Assembly (NCBI GenBank): GCA_947631685.1
Contig: CANRMI010000002.1
Span: 1-64,000, forward strand
Direction: 5' to 3'
Length of the DNA stretch: 64,000 nucleotides
Source of the DNA: an uncultured Lachnospiraceae bacterium
Lineage (GTDB): Bacteria; Bacillota; Clostridia; Lachnospirales; Lachnospiraceae
Of this stretch, positions 17,752-26,309 are shown piece after piece (the stretch's first letter is position 1; every line of letters starts with the position of its first letter). A program made the translations under genes and the position numbers. The notes beneath the pieces were generated by a model. That model saw only the letters and a list, made by a program, of their open reading frames with translations. It was not told the origin of the DNA and made no database searches.

Positions 17752-19614
17752 TCAAGGATTGATTATAGAACCGGCGGGCCCATTTGTCAAATCCAGCGCC
17801 TCCTGCAGGGTGGTAAAGTCGGAGGGGCCGCAGTCCAGCAGAAAAGTGTGAAAAGCCAAGTCACTGTAATCCGCTCCCCATTTATTTTTGGCGGCGTCCT
17901 TCAGGCGCAGCAGTTCCAGATAGCCTAGATAATATTTCAGGTAGTTGGAGGGTTCTTCCGCGATATAGTCATAGACGTGTCGGGAGGCGGTTTCGTCCGT
18001 GATGCCAAAGATCTCCAAGATCTCCCGCACCTGTTCATAGGGCAGCCCGTCGTAGTGGATGGAAACATCCAGCAGCGCGTAAAGACAGAGCTGCATATCC
18101 CGGTTCTGCTTTTCTATGGTATAGGCAAAGGCCGCGTCTTCTTCTCCACGTTCGGTGGCCAGCGCGGCGGCATAGTCGTAGGATAAAAATTCCACATAGA
18201 GAGCCCAGCCCTCCTGATAGCCTCCGTACCAGAGAAGCTGGCGGACGGGATCGGTCTTTTGCTGCTGCATTCTGCGCTGGCTGTAGACGGATTGATAGAG
18301 GTGGCCGGGATAGCCTTCGTGCGCCAGGGTGGTGTAGAGATCCAGTCCCTGTGGGGTGGTCTTTTCGTTGATATAAATGACATTGTTGTCGGTATCGTCT
18401 AGGGGCGGAGTCAGATAAAAGGCGGGGGCGCAGTAATCCTGCAGGCTTGGGGATACGGCCTTTACGGCCAGCCCCGGCTGAAGGGAACCGGTGCCGTTTT
18501 CCGGAAGGGCAGGGAAGCTGCCGGCCATCCGGTTTTGCAGATCCGTAAGGATTTCCTCGGGAGAAAGCAGGGGAAAAGTTTCCTGGTGCAAAAGCCAGAC
18601 GTCTATGGAGTCCTCCCGCTGCAAGAGGGCGTGGAGCTCCGAATAGGTGCGCTCAAAACGGGAGTAGAGCAGGGATTTGATCTCTTCCATGGAGAGCGCG
18701 GAACCGGTGCTGCGTCCTACCAGCCAGGCGTAGTATGCTTTTCCCTGGGGATAGGCGGCCAGTCCTTTTGGGCGGGAGGTGCCGTCTCCCATGAGCAGAA
18801 AAAGGCCGTCCGCCAGATCTTCGTAGGCGGGCTGCATCACGGTGGTTAAAAGCCTGTCATTGGCGGAAAGATACCCGGCGGCTTCTTTTTCGGTGATAAC
18901 GCCCTGCCTTGTCAGATCCTCCAGCCTCTCCTGAAAAGTGGTCTGCAAAAAGTGGGTGCCGGCCTCCAGTTCCTCTTTAGAAAGAATGGAGTAGCACTGT
19001 TCCCGGACCTGCCGCAGGGAGGTATCGGCCTGCAAAAGCCCGGCCTCTTTTTTCTCCTGCTCATAGAGCAGCAGGGAGGCAAAATATTCGTCCGTCTGGT
19101 CTAGGAGCGCAAGATAATCTTCCACATCGGTTTTGGAGCGGAAAGCATATTCCGCCAGCAGAATGGGAAGTTCCGACTGCATACCGGCGGACGGGGAGAG
19201 CGGTTCGTCATAGTAGGCAAACTGACTGCCCGCCCGGCTCTGGGCCAGGAAACGGGAGAGCAGCGTATAAGTGTAACGCTGGTCCTCGGAAAGGTGCCGG
19301 ACGTCGATATTTTCCAGCGCGTCCATGTAATCCTCCAGCCGCCTTAAAGAGGTGCGGCCGCTCCCCGGCTGATAGCAGGGCAGGGCGGGAGGATAGTGGG
19401 CGATACCGTAATCTTCGGGACAGGCCAGGGTATAGTGAAGATTTAAAGTGTTGCCGGCCAGCTCTTCTTTAAAAATCGTTTCGCAGAGGGAAGAAAACGC
19501 TTTGGGATCCCTGCCGGGGGAAAGAAAAAAGTAAGCCGCGAAAAGAAAGACAAAAAGCAGCAGAAAAAGAAAAGGGAGTTTTTTGGATTTTTTTAAAAAA
19601 GGAATATTCAGCAT
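17752..19614 (-). CDS. DUF885 family protein (HExxH-like membrane/secreted peptidase)
   Basis: YTTLAHEGYPGHLYQ and GGYQEGWALYVEFLS motifs; N-terminal TM. Start MLNIPFLKKSKK. Confidence 0.85.
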   Translation of the reverse strand: MLNIPFLKKSKKLPFLFLLLFVFLFAAYFFLSPGRDPKAFSSLCETIFKEELAGNTLNLHYTLACPEDYGIAHYPPALPCYQPGSGRTSLRRLEDYMDALENIDVRHLSEDQRYTYTLLSRFLAQSRAGSQFAYYDEPLSPSAGMQSELPILLAEYAFRSKTDVEDYLALLDQTDEYFASLLLYEQEKKEAGLLQADTSLRQVREQCYSILSKEELEAGTHFLQTTFQERLEDLTRQGVITEKEAAGYLSANDRLLTTVMQPAYEDLADGLFLLMGDGTSRPKGLAAYPQGKAYYAWLVGRSTGSALSMEEIKSLLYSRFERTYSELHALLQREDSIDVWLLHQETFPLLSPEEILTDLQNRMAGSFPALPENGTGSLQPGLAVKAVSPSLQDYCAPAFYLTPPLDDTDNNVIYINEKTTPQGLDLYTTLAHEGYPGHLYQSVYSQRRMQQQKTDPVRQLLWYGGYQEGWALYVEFLSYDYAAALATERGEEDAAFAYTIEKQNRDMQLCLYALLDVSIHYDGLPYEQVREILEIFGITDETASRHVYDYIAEEPSNYLKYYLGYLELLRLKDAAKNKWGADYSDLAFHTFLLDCGPSDFTTLQEALDLTNGPAGSIINP

Positions 19615-19741
19615 GGGGAGATCCTGTGTTTTTCTTCCTACATATCTATGGACGCAGGGCGGAAAATATGCTAGAGTAAAAGCGTCAGGGAAGAGGAGCC
19701 AGAACCCTTTTCCCAATTTATAGAAAGGCAGAGGTATTTAC

Positions 19742-20578
19742 ATGAAAAACGCAGAGCTGCAAAAAATGGCGAATGAAGTCCGCAAGGGCATTGTGACCGC
19801 GGTTCACGGCGCGAAAGCCGGACACCCGGGTGGTTCTTTGTCCGCGGCGGATATGTTTACGTTTCTTTATTTCGAGGAAATGAACATTGATCCTAAAAAC
19901 CCGCAGAAGGAAGACCGGGACAGATTTGTACTGTCCAAGGGGCACACCGCTCCGGGGCTGTATTCCGCATTGGCCAACCGGGGATATTTTCCCGTAGAGG
20001 ATCTGCCCACTCTGCGGCATTTAGGCTCCTATCTGCAGGGACACCCTTGTATGCATATTCCGGGCGTGGATATGTCCTCCGGCTCCCTGGGACAGGGAAT
20101 CTCCGCGGCAGCAGGCATGGCGCTGGGGGCGAAGCTGGACGGAAAGAGCTTTCGGGTATACACCCTTTTGGGAGACGGCGAGCTGGAAGAGGGCCAGGTC
20201 TGGGAAGCGGCCATGTTTGCCGGATATAGGAAGTTAGATAATTTCTGCGTCATCGTGGATAACAACAATCTGCAGATCGACGGGCCCATTACCGAGGTAT
20301 GTTCGCCCTACCCCATTGATAAGAAATTTGAGGCTTTTCATTTTCATGTCATTTCTATCGATGCTCATGATTTTGACCAGATCAGGGCGGCTTTCGCGGA
20401 GGCGAGAGCGACCAAGGGAATGCCTACTTGCATCATTATGCGCAGCCTGAAGGGCAAGGGCGTTTCTTTCATGGAAAACAGTGTGGACTGGCATGGAAAG
20501 GCGCCCAATGACGAGGAGTACGCCATAGCCATGGCCGATCTGGAAAAGATAGACAGGCAGCTGGAAGCAGCGGAATAA
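19742..20578 (+). CDS. Transketolase, N-terminal subunit
   Basis: AVHGAKAGHPGGSLSAADM; GDGELEEGQVWEAAMFA; IVDNNNLQIDG. Confidence 0.95.
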   Translation: MKNAELQKMANEVRKGIVTAVHGAKAGHPGGSLSAADMFTFLYFEEMNIDPKNPQKEDRDRFVLSKGHTAPGLYSALANRGYFPVEDLPTLRHLGSYLQGHPCMHIPGVDMSSGSLGQGISAAAGMALGAKLDGKSFRVYTLLGDGELEEGQVWEAAMFAGYRKLDNFCVIVDNNNLQIDGPITEVCSPYPIDKKFEAFHFHVISIDAHDFDQIRAAFAEARATKGMPTCIIMRSLKGKGVSFMENSVDWHGKAPNDEEYAIAMADLEKIDRQLEAAE

Positions 20579-20591
20579 GGGGGAGAAGACA

Positions 20592-21539
20592 GTGGAAGAG
20601 AAAAAAGTGAAAAAGATAGCGACCAGAGAAAGCTACGGCAACGCGTTAAAAGAGCTGGCGGAAGAATTTCCCGATCTGGTGGTGCTGGACGCGGATCTGG
20701 CGGCCGCCACCAAAACCAGCATTTTTAAGAAAGCTTACCCCGAAAGACATATTGACTGCGGGATCGCGGAGAGCAATATGGTGGGTGTGGCAGCAGGACT
20801 TGCCACGGTAGGGAAGATCCCCTTTGTGAGCTCCTTTGCCATGTTCGCGGCGGGACGTGCCTTTGAGCAGGTGCGCAATTCCGTGGGCTATCCCCATTTG
20901 AACGTGAAGATCGGCGCCACCCATGCGGGCATTTCCGTAGGAGAGGACGGCGCCAGCCACCAGTGTAACGAGGATCTGGCGCTGATGCGCACCATTCCGG
21001 GAATGGTGGTGATGTGTCCCTCTGATGATGTGGAAGCCAGAGCGGCGGTAAGGGCCGCGCTGGAATACAAAGGGCCCGTGTACCTGCGCTTCGGGCGGGC
21101 GGCGGTTCCGGTCATCAACGACAGGCCGGACTATCATTTTGAGATCGGAAAGGGCAGCGTGGTACGGGAAGGAAGCGACGTGACCATCGTGGCTACCGGT
21201 ATCTGCGTGGATTCCGCGCTGGGAGCAGCCGCCATGCTGGAGGCCGAGGGCATCAGCGCGGAGGTCATCAATATCTGCACCATCAAGCCTCTGGACGAGG
21301 AACTGATCGTAAAGAGCGCGAAAAAAACGGGGCGCGTAGTGACGGCGGAGGAACATTCCGTGATCGGCGGCCTGGGGAGCGCGGTCTGCGACGCGCTCTG
21401 CAAAAGTTATCCCGTACCGGTCTGCAAGATCGGGATGCAGGACGTGTTCGGAGAATCCGGCTCCGCGGCGGCGCTGATCGAGAAATACGGTCTGGACGCC
21501 AAGGGCGTGTATCAGACCGTAAAAGGATTTTTATCTTAA
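20592..21539 (+). CDS. Transketolase, C-terminal subunit
   Basis: VVLDADLAAATKTSIF...HIDCGIAESNMVGVAAGLA; GTG start. Confidence 0.95.
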   Translation: MEEKKVKKIATRESYGNALKELAEEFPDLVVLDADLAAATKTSIFKKAYPERHIDCGIAESNMVGVAAGLATVGKIPFVSSFAMFAAGRAFEQVRNSVGYPHLNVKIGATHAGISVGEDGASHQCNEDLALMRTIPGMVVMCPSDDVEARAAVRAALEYKGPVYLRFGRAAVPVINDRPDYHFEIGKGSVVREGSDVTIVATGICVDSALGAAAMLEAEGISAEVINICTIKPLDEELIVKSAKKTGRVVTAEEHSVIGGLGSAVCDALCKSYPVPVCKIGMQDVFGESGSAAALIEKYGLDAKGVYQTVKGFLS

Positions 21540-22901
21540 AAACAGCTTCAGCAGCCGGCTGAAACGGCGCTGATACGGCTGGTACCGCATGGGTAGGTCG
21601 ATCCAGGTCTTTTTGTCCAGAATGCTTTTTTTGTGGGAAAAGGCGTCAAAACCGGCCTTGCCGTGGTAGGAGCCCATACCGCTTTCTCCCACGCCGCCGA
21701 AGCCCATTTCGCTGGTGACCAGATGCATCACCGCGTCATTGATACAGCCGCCGCCGAAAGGGATACGGGAGGTGATGGCCTGGATGCGGTCACGTCTGGA
21801 TGAAAAAATATACAGGGCCAGGGGCTTGGGCGTGTTGTGAAGACGAGGGAACAGCTGGTCAAATGCAGAAAAAGTTAAAACGGGAAGAATAGGGCCGAAA
21901 ATCTCCTCCTGCATCACGGCGTCGTCCATGGTGACATGGTCCATGACGGTGGGAGCGATTTTCAGGCTCTGTTCGTCATATTCCCCGCCGATGACTACTT
22001 TCTCCGGGACAATGAGTCCCAGCAGCCGCTCCATATGCTTGCGGTTGATGATCTTTCCGTAGTCGGGATTTTGGAGGGGCGTTTCTCCAAACTGTTTTTT
22101 GATCTCCGCGCAGAGGGCATCCAGGAGTTTTTCCCGGACACTTTCCTGGCAGAGAATATAATCCGGCGCTACACAGGTCTGGCCGCAGTTTAAGTATTTG
22201 CCAAAGACGATGCGTTTGGCGGCAAGCCGGATATCCGCGGTTTCATCCACGATGCAGGGACTTTTGCCGCCCAGCTCCAGAACGGCAGGAGTGAGGTTTT
22301 CCGCGGCGTGGCGCAGCACCTCTTTGCCCACGCTCTGACTGCCGGTAAAGAAGATCATATCGAATTTCTGCTCCAGAAGTGTGGTGTTTTCCTTTCTGCC
22401 GCCGGTGACGACCGCCACATATTCGGGTGGAAAGAGCTCACCCAGCAGGCGCCCGATCACTTCCCCGGTAGCGGGAGCATAGGCGCTGGGCTTTACCACG
22501 GCGGTGTTGCCTGCGGCAATGGCGTCGGCCAGAGGCTCCAGCGTCAGCAGAAAGGGATAGTTCCAGGGACTGAGTATGAGCGTATTTCCGTAAGGGACGG
22601 GCTTTACAAAGCTTTTGGCCGCAAACTGAACCAGGGGCGTGGGAACCTTATGCGCCCGGGAATAGCTTCGGATGTGCTTTAACATATAGCTTATCTCACT
22701 CAATACGAGGCCGGTTTCACACATGAAACCTTCATAATCGCTTTTGCCCAGATCCGTTTGCAGGGCGTTTTGGATTTCCGTTTCATGTTCCAGGATTTCT
22801 TGGTAAAGATGTTTTAAGGCGTCGATCCGAAACGCCACAGGCAGGGTTTGCCCGGTTTGGAAAAACGCTTTCTGTTGCGCGACAATTTCTGAAATGTCCA
22901 T
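21531..22901 (-). CDS. Aldehyde dehydrogenase (class 3-like)
   Basis: LSPWNYPFLLTLEPLADAIAAGNTAVVKPS; LELGGKSPCIVDE; NCGQTCVAPDY. Confidence 0.93.
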   Translation of the reverse strand: MDISEIVAQQKAFFQTGQTLPVAFRIDALKHLYQEILEHETEIQNALQTDLGKSDYEGFMCETGLVLSEISYMLKHIRSYSRAHKVPTPLVQFAAKSFVKPVPYGNTLILSPWNYPFLLTLEPLADAIAAGNTAVVKPSAYAPATGEVIGRLLGELFPPEYVAVVTGGRKENTTLLEQKFDMIFFTGSQSVGKEVLRHAAENLTPAVLELGGKSPCIVDETADIRLAAKRIVFGKYLNCGQTCVAPDYILCQESVREKLLDALCAEIKKQFGETPLQNPDYGKIINRKHMERLLGLIVPEKVVIGGEYDEQSLKIAPTVMDHVTMDDAVMQEEIFGPILPVLTFSAFDQLFPRLHNTPKPLALYIFSSRRDRIQAITSRIPFGGGCINDAVMHLVTSEMGFGGVGESGMGSYHGKAGFDAFSHKKSILDKKTWIDLPMRYQPYQRRFSRLLKLFLR

Positions 22902-22902
22902 G

Positions 22903-24111
22903 TTAATTTCTCCTATCTGCAGCTTTTAGGTATATTTGTTCCAGTTCCTTCGCGTTCCAGAGCTTGGGAACGGGATAGAGGGGATTGGCTTCCGCAGCGG
23001 CGTAGCGGCTCATCCGGGGGATGTCGGCTTCCTCTATACAGGCCAGTTTTTCCGGAATGTTCATGCGGGCGTTGAGGGCTTTGACGGCCGCGATAAATTT
23101 TTCCGCGCCGGCCTGTTCCGTATCGTTTTCGGAAGCAGTGCCGGAGGCGAGCCCGAGCCGGTAAAGCTTTTTGAAAACACTGCTGCCGTAGGCTTCCAGG
23201 ACGATGGGCAGCAGAACGGCGTTGGCCAGGCCGTGGGGGACATTGTAGCGTCCGCCCAGAGAGTGGGCGACCGCGTGGACATAGCCCACATAGGACTTGG
23301 AAAACGCGATTCCGGCCTCATGGGCGGCCGTAAGCATTTGTTTTCGGGCAGCCAGGTTATTTCCGTCCAGATAAGCGGTTTCAATATTTTCAAAAATGAG
23401 CTTTACCGCGTGAAGGGCCAGACGCCTGCTTTCCCGGGTGGTAGAGCCGCCGATATAGGCTTCCACGGCGTGGGTGAGGGCATCCATACCGGTGGTGGCG
23501 GTAAGGCTTCCCGGCAGGCTGAGGGTCACGGCCGGATCCAGAACCGCGTAGTGGGGAATGAGCGTAAAACTGTTTATGGTATATTTGTGGCGGGTAACGC
23601 TGTCGGTAATGACTGCGGCAAGCGTCACTTCACTGCCGGTTCCGGCGGTTGTAGGAATGGCTATCAGAGTGGGAATGGGGCGCAGGACCTTTAACAGCCC
23701 TTTCATTTTACCGATGCTCTTTTTGGGATAGGCCGCTCTTGCGCCGACGGCCTTGGCACAGTCCATGGGAGAGCCGCCCCCCAGCGCGAGGATGGCCCGG
23801 GCATTCTTCTCCTGAAAGAGAGCATAGGCCGCTTCCACATCCCGGTCGGTGGGGTTGGGGTTTACGCCGTCGTATACGCCGCAGTCGATCCCCGCTTCGG
23901 TGAGGAGCGCCAGCAGCCGTGAAGCGGTATCGGTTTTTCGGAGGGTGGAGTCCGTCACCAACAGGACTGACGAAACGCGCAGCTCTTTCAGCAGAGAGGG
24001 GACATCATCCACACTCTCCAGGCGCGCGGGTTCCCGATAGGGAAGGATCGGCAGGGCGATCCGGAAGAAAAACTGCCAGGTACGACAGTAGGCTTTTTGC
24101 AATACATTCAT
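22903..24111 (-). CDS. Iron-containing alcohol dehydrogenase
   Basis: ALGGGSPMDCAKAVGAR; IPTTAGTGSEVT; GMDALTHAVEAYIG; HAVAHSLGGRYNVPHGLANAVLLP. Confidence 0.94.
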   Translation of the reverse strand: MNVLQKAYCRTWQFFFRIALPILPYREPARLESVDDVPSLLKELRVSSVLLVTDSTLRKTDTASRLLALLTEAGIDCGVYDGVNPNPTDRDVEAAYALFQEKNARAILALGGGSPMDCAKAVGARAAYPKKSIGKMKGLLKVLRPIPTLIAIPTTAGTGSEVTLAAVITDSVTRHKYTINSFTLIPHYAVLDPAVTLSLPGSLTATTGMDALTHAVEAYIGGSTTRESRRLALHAVKLIFENIETAYLDGNNLAARKQMLTAAHEAGIAFSKSYVGYVHAVAHSLGGRYNVPHGLANAVLLPIVLEAYGSSVFKKLYRLGLASGTASENDTEQAGAEKFIAAVKALNARMNIPEKLACIEEADIPRMSRYAAAEANPLYPVPKLWNAKELEQIYLKAADRRN

Positions 24112-24143
24112 GTTTGATACCTCCTTGGAATATGGCCGGAAGA

Positions 24144-24632
24144 TCAGCGGCTCTGCCACTGACTGATGACGGCCGGTATACTGCTGTTTTTTTCAAGCGC
24201 TTCAAAGCCCTTTGCCAGAGTTTCCAGTGTGCGATAAAAACTGATAAGCTCCGATTCAGGAATGTTCTGGCTGACGGTATTCTGAATGTCCGTGACGACC
24301 GCCGCGATGACATCCGCCAGCTCCTGCCCTTTTTCCGTGAGCATCAGCTTCCAGCCGTACCGCCGTTTGCCGCTTTCACTGTGAGTGAACACAAAGCCTT
24401 TGTCGAAGAGCTCGTTGATTTCTCTGGATACCAGACTCCGGTTGGAATTTCCTGCCGCCGCCAGTTCGGAGGCAGAAAGCCCTTCCGGATGCGTCCTCAG
24501 CAGATAGATCCAGAATACGTGGACAGCCTTCAGGCCAAGCTGCATGGTATAGCGTGTCTTGATCTTCTGAATCGTATTGTGAATGCAGGAGATCAGGGTA
24601 GAAAATTCTTCAAAACGTATTTGTTCGGGCAT
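24144..24632 (-). CDS. MarR family transcriptional regulator
   Basis: LSASELAAAGNSNRSLVSREINELFDKGFV wHTH; start at 24632 with GGAGGTG upstream. Confidence 0.8.
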   Translation of the reverse strand: MPEQIRFEEFSTLISCIHNTIQKIKTRYTMQLGLKAVHVFWIYLLRTHPEGLSASELAAAGNSNRSLVSREINELFDKGFVFTHSESGKRRYGWKLMLTEKGQELADVIAAVVTDIQNTVSQNIPESELISFYRTLETLAKGFEALEKNSSIPAVISQWQSR

Positions 24633-24653
24633 GGGCGACACCTCCAAACGGAT

Positions 24654-24686
24654 ATTGTATACCGGAAATGTTTACATGTCAACATT
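24654..24686 (-). promoter_or_regulatory. Promoter plus 20-bp palindromic operator of MarR-ADH-ALDH operon
   Basis: Minus strand TTGACA (24677-24682), 17-nt spacer, TACAAT (24654-24659); AATGTTTACATGTCAACATT (24667-24686) is palindromic except one symmetric pair. Confidence 0.8.
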
Positions 24687-24776
24687 TATATAAGCTCCAT
24701 AAAAATGCATCTTTGTTCCGTATCTTTAATAAGTAAGAGGAGAACATGGCCGAAATGCGGCGGAATGGAGGGAAAT

Positions 24777-26183
24777 ATGAGAAAAAAGGGACTTATGATC
24801 GGAGGCGCGGTGATAGGAGCGGCGGCGCTGACGGCGGGACTGGTATTGCCGGCGGTTTTGCCGCACGGCACAGAGGATGACAGTGTTTTACCATATGAGA
24901 CCGAGGACGGCAGCGTTTTACCATACGAGACAGAAGAGGGCAGCGTTTTGCCGGAAGGGATAGAGACCTGTCCGGAAACGGAAGAGTTCAGGGGAACACC
25001 CATAGAAATGGAAGAGGATAAACAGGAAATGCTGAAGCAGGGTATCAATCAATTTGCTTTTGAGATGTACGGAAAAATGAGTGAGGGAGAAAACATTTTC
25101 TTTTCCCCCTACAGTATCTGCAGTGCCCTTTCCCTTTTGAATCTGGGGGCGGACGGCGGTACAAGGGAAGAACTGGAGACCGCGCTGGGCATCACCGATC
25201 TGGAGGCGTGGAATAGCGCCATGCAGAGTTATATGCAGAAAGAATACTCGGAGGATACCTATTTCCTTTCCGCCAACGCGCTGTGGATGCAGGAGGATAA
25301 GAAATGGGCGGAAAATATAGAAGAGGATGTGCTGACGCCTGCCCGCAGCTGTTATAACGCCGTTGTGGAGAAACTGGATTTTTGCGGAAAGCCGGAAGAA
25401 GCGATAACGACGATCAACGCATGGGTAAACGAGAATACAAAGGGCATGATCGAGCGTATAAGCACCGGGCCGCTGTCGGATGGTACGCTCCTGGTATTGA
25501 TAAACGCCGTATACTTTGAAGGAAAGTGGGAGACGCCTTTCCTGGAAGACGATACCTGTGAGCAGATGTTCTACGGGACGGAGGGCGGTACGGAAACGGA
25601 AATCATGCATCTGACGGATGTGGAATGCGCCTATATAGAACAGGACGGGATCAAGGGAGTTGCCATCCCCTATAAAAATTCCACGCTGGTCATGAAGGTT
25701 TTCCTGCCCGTGGAGCCGGAGCTTCCCGCAGATTCCGCCATAAACATAGAAAGCCCCGATATAGAAAACCTTTTCGGAGCGTTGGACAATGATGAAAAAC
25801 AGGCTTTACTGGATGCGCTGGATGCGGCGGAAAAAACCGAGCTGAAATCGCTGGCGTTGCCGAAATTTACCATGGACTATAAGATGGAAAATTTTGAGGA
25901 GATCCTCAAGGCAATGGGAATCGAATCGGTGTTTACAAGAGAAGCGGATTTGAGCAGGCTCGGGGAAGAACTGTATGTTTCGTCGGCTCTTCATCGGGCT
26001 AAGATCGAAGTGGACGAAAACGGAGCCAGAGCGTCCGCGGTAACGTCTTTTGATGTGTTGGGGATGTCGCTGGAGGAGGAACCGCCGAAAACCTTTATCG
26101 CAGACAGGCCTTTCCTTTATGTGATCCAGGATACGGAAACCGGAATCGTGCTGTTTATGGGGCGCATGAATACCGCGGAATAG
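24777..26183 (+). CDS. Serpin family protein, secreted or membrane-anchored
   Basis: NIFFSPYSICSALSLLNLGADGGTREELETALG; INAVYFEGKWETPF; RAKIEVDENGARASAV...FIADRPFLYVIQDTETGIVLFMGR. Start MRKKGLMIGGAV with N-terminal hydrophobic segment. Confidence 0.92.
   Translation: MRKKGLMIGGAVIGAAALTAGLVLPAVLPHGTEDDSVLPYETEDGSVLPYETEEGSVLPEGIETCPETEEFRGTPIEMEEDKQEMLKQGINQFAFEMYGKMSEGENIFFSPYSICSALSLLNLGADGGTREELETALGITDLEAWNSAMQSYMQKEYSEDTYFLSANALWMQEDKKWAENIEEDVLTPARSCYNAVVEKLDFCGKPEEAITTINAWVNENTKGMIERISTGPLSDGTLLVLINAVYFEGKWETPFLEDDTCEQMFYGTEGGTETEIMHLTDVECAYIEQDGIKGVAIPYKNSTLVMKVFLPVEPELPADSAINIESPDIENLFGALDNDEKQALLDALDAAEKTELKSLALPKFTMDYKMENFEEILKAMGIESVFTREADLSRLGEELYVSSALHRAKIEVDENGARASAVTSFDVLGMSLEEEPPKTFIADRPFLYVIQDTETGIVLFMGRMNTAE
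24876..24965 (+). repeat. 30-bp x3 in-frame repeat in serpin linker
   Basis: DDSVLPYETE / DGSVLPYETE / EGSVLPEGIE. Confidence 0.85.
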
Positions 26184-26309
26184 AGGGCGACGGAAGAAAA
26201 TTTGTGAAATTTGCATGAAAGGACTACCTTTTCCGCTCAAAATGGATTATAATGTAGGGCAGACTGCTGGTAAAATCTACCGCGGCCAGGAAAAGGAAGG
26301 AGAAGTTCC

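Noticed and set aside
23919-24776. N-terminal extension of the serpin ORF
   Set aside because: This part is antisense to the marR and ADH genes; the serpin has a good start and export segment at 24777.
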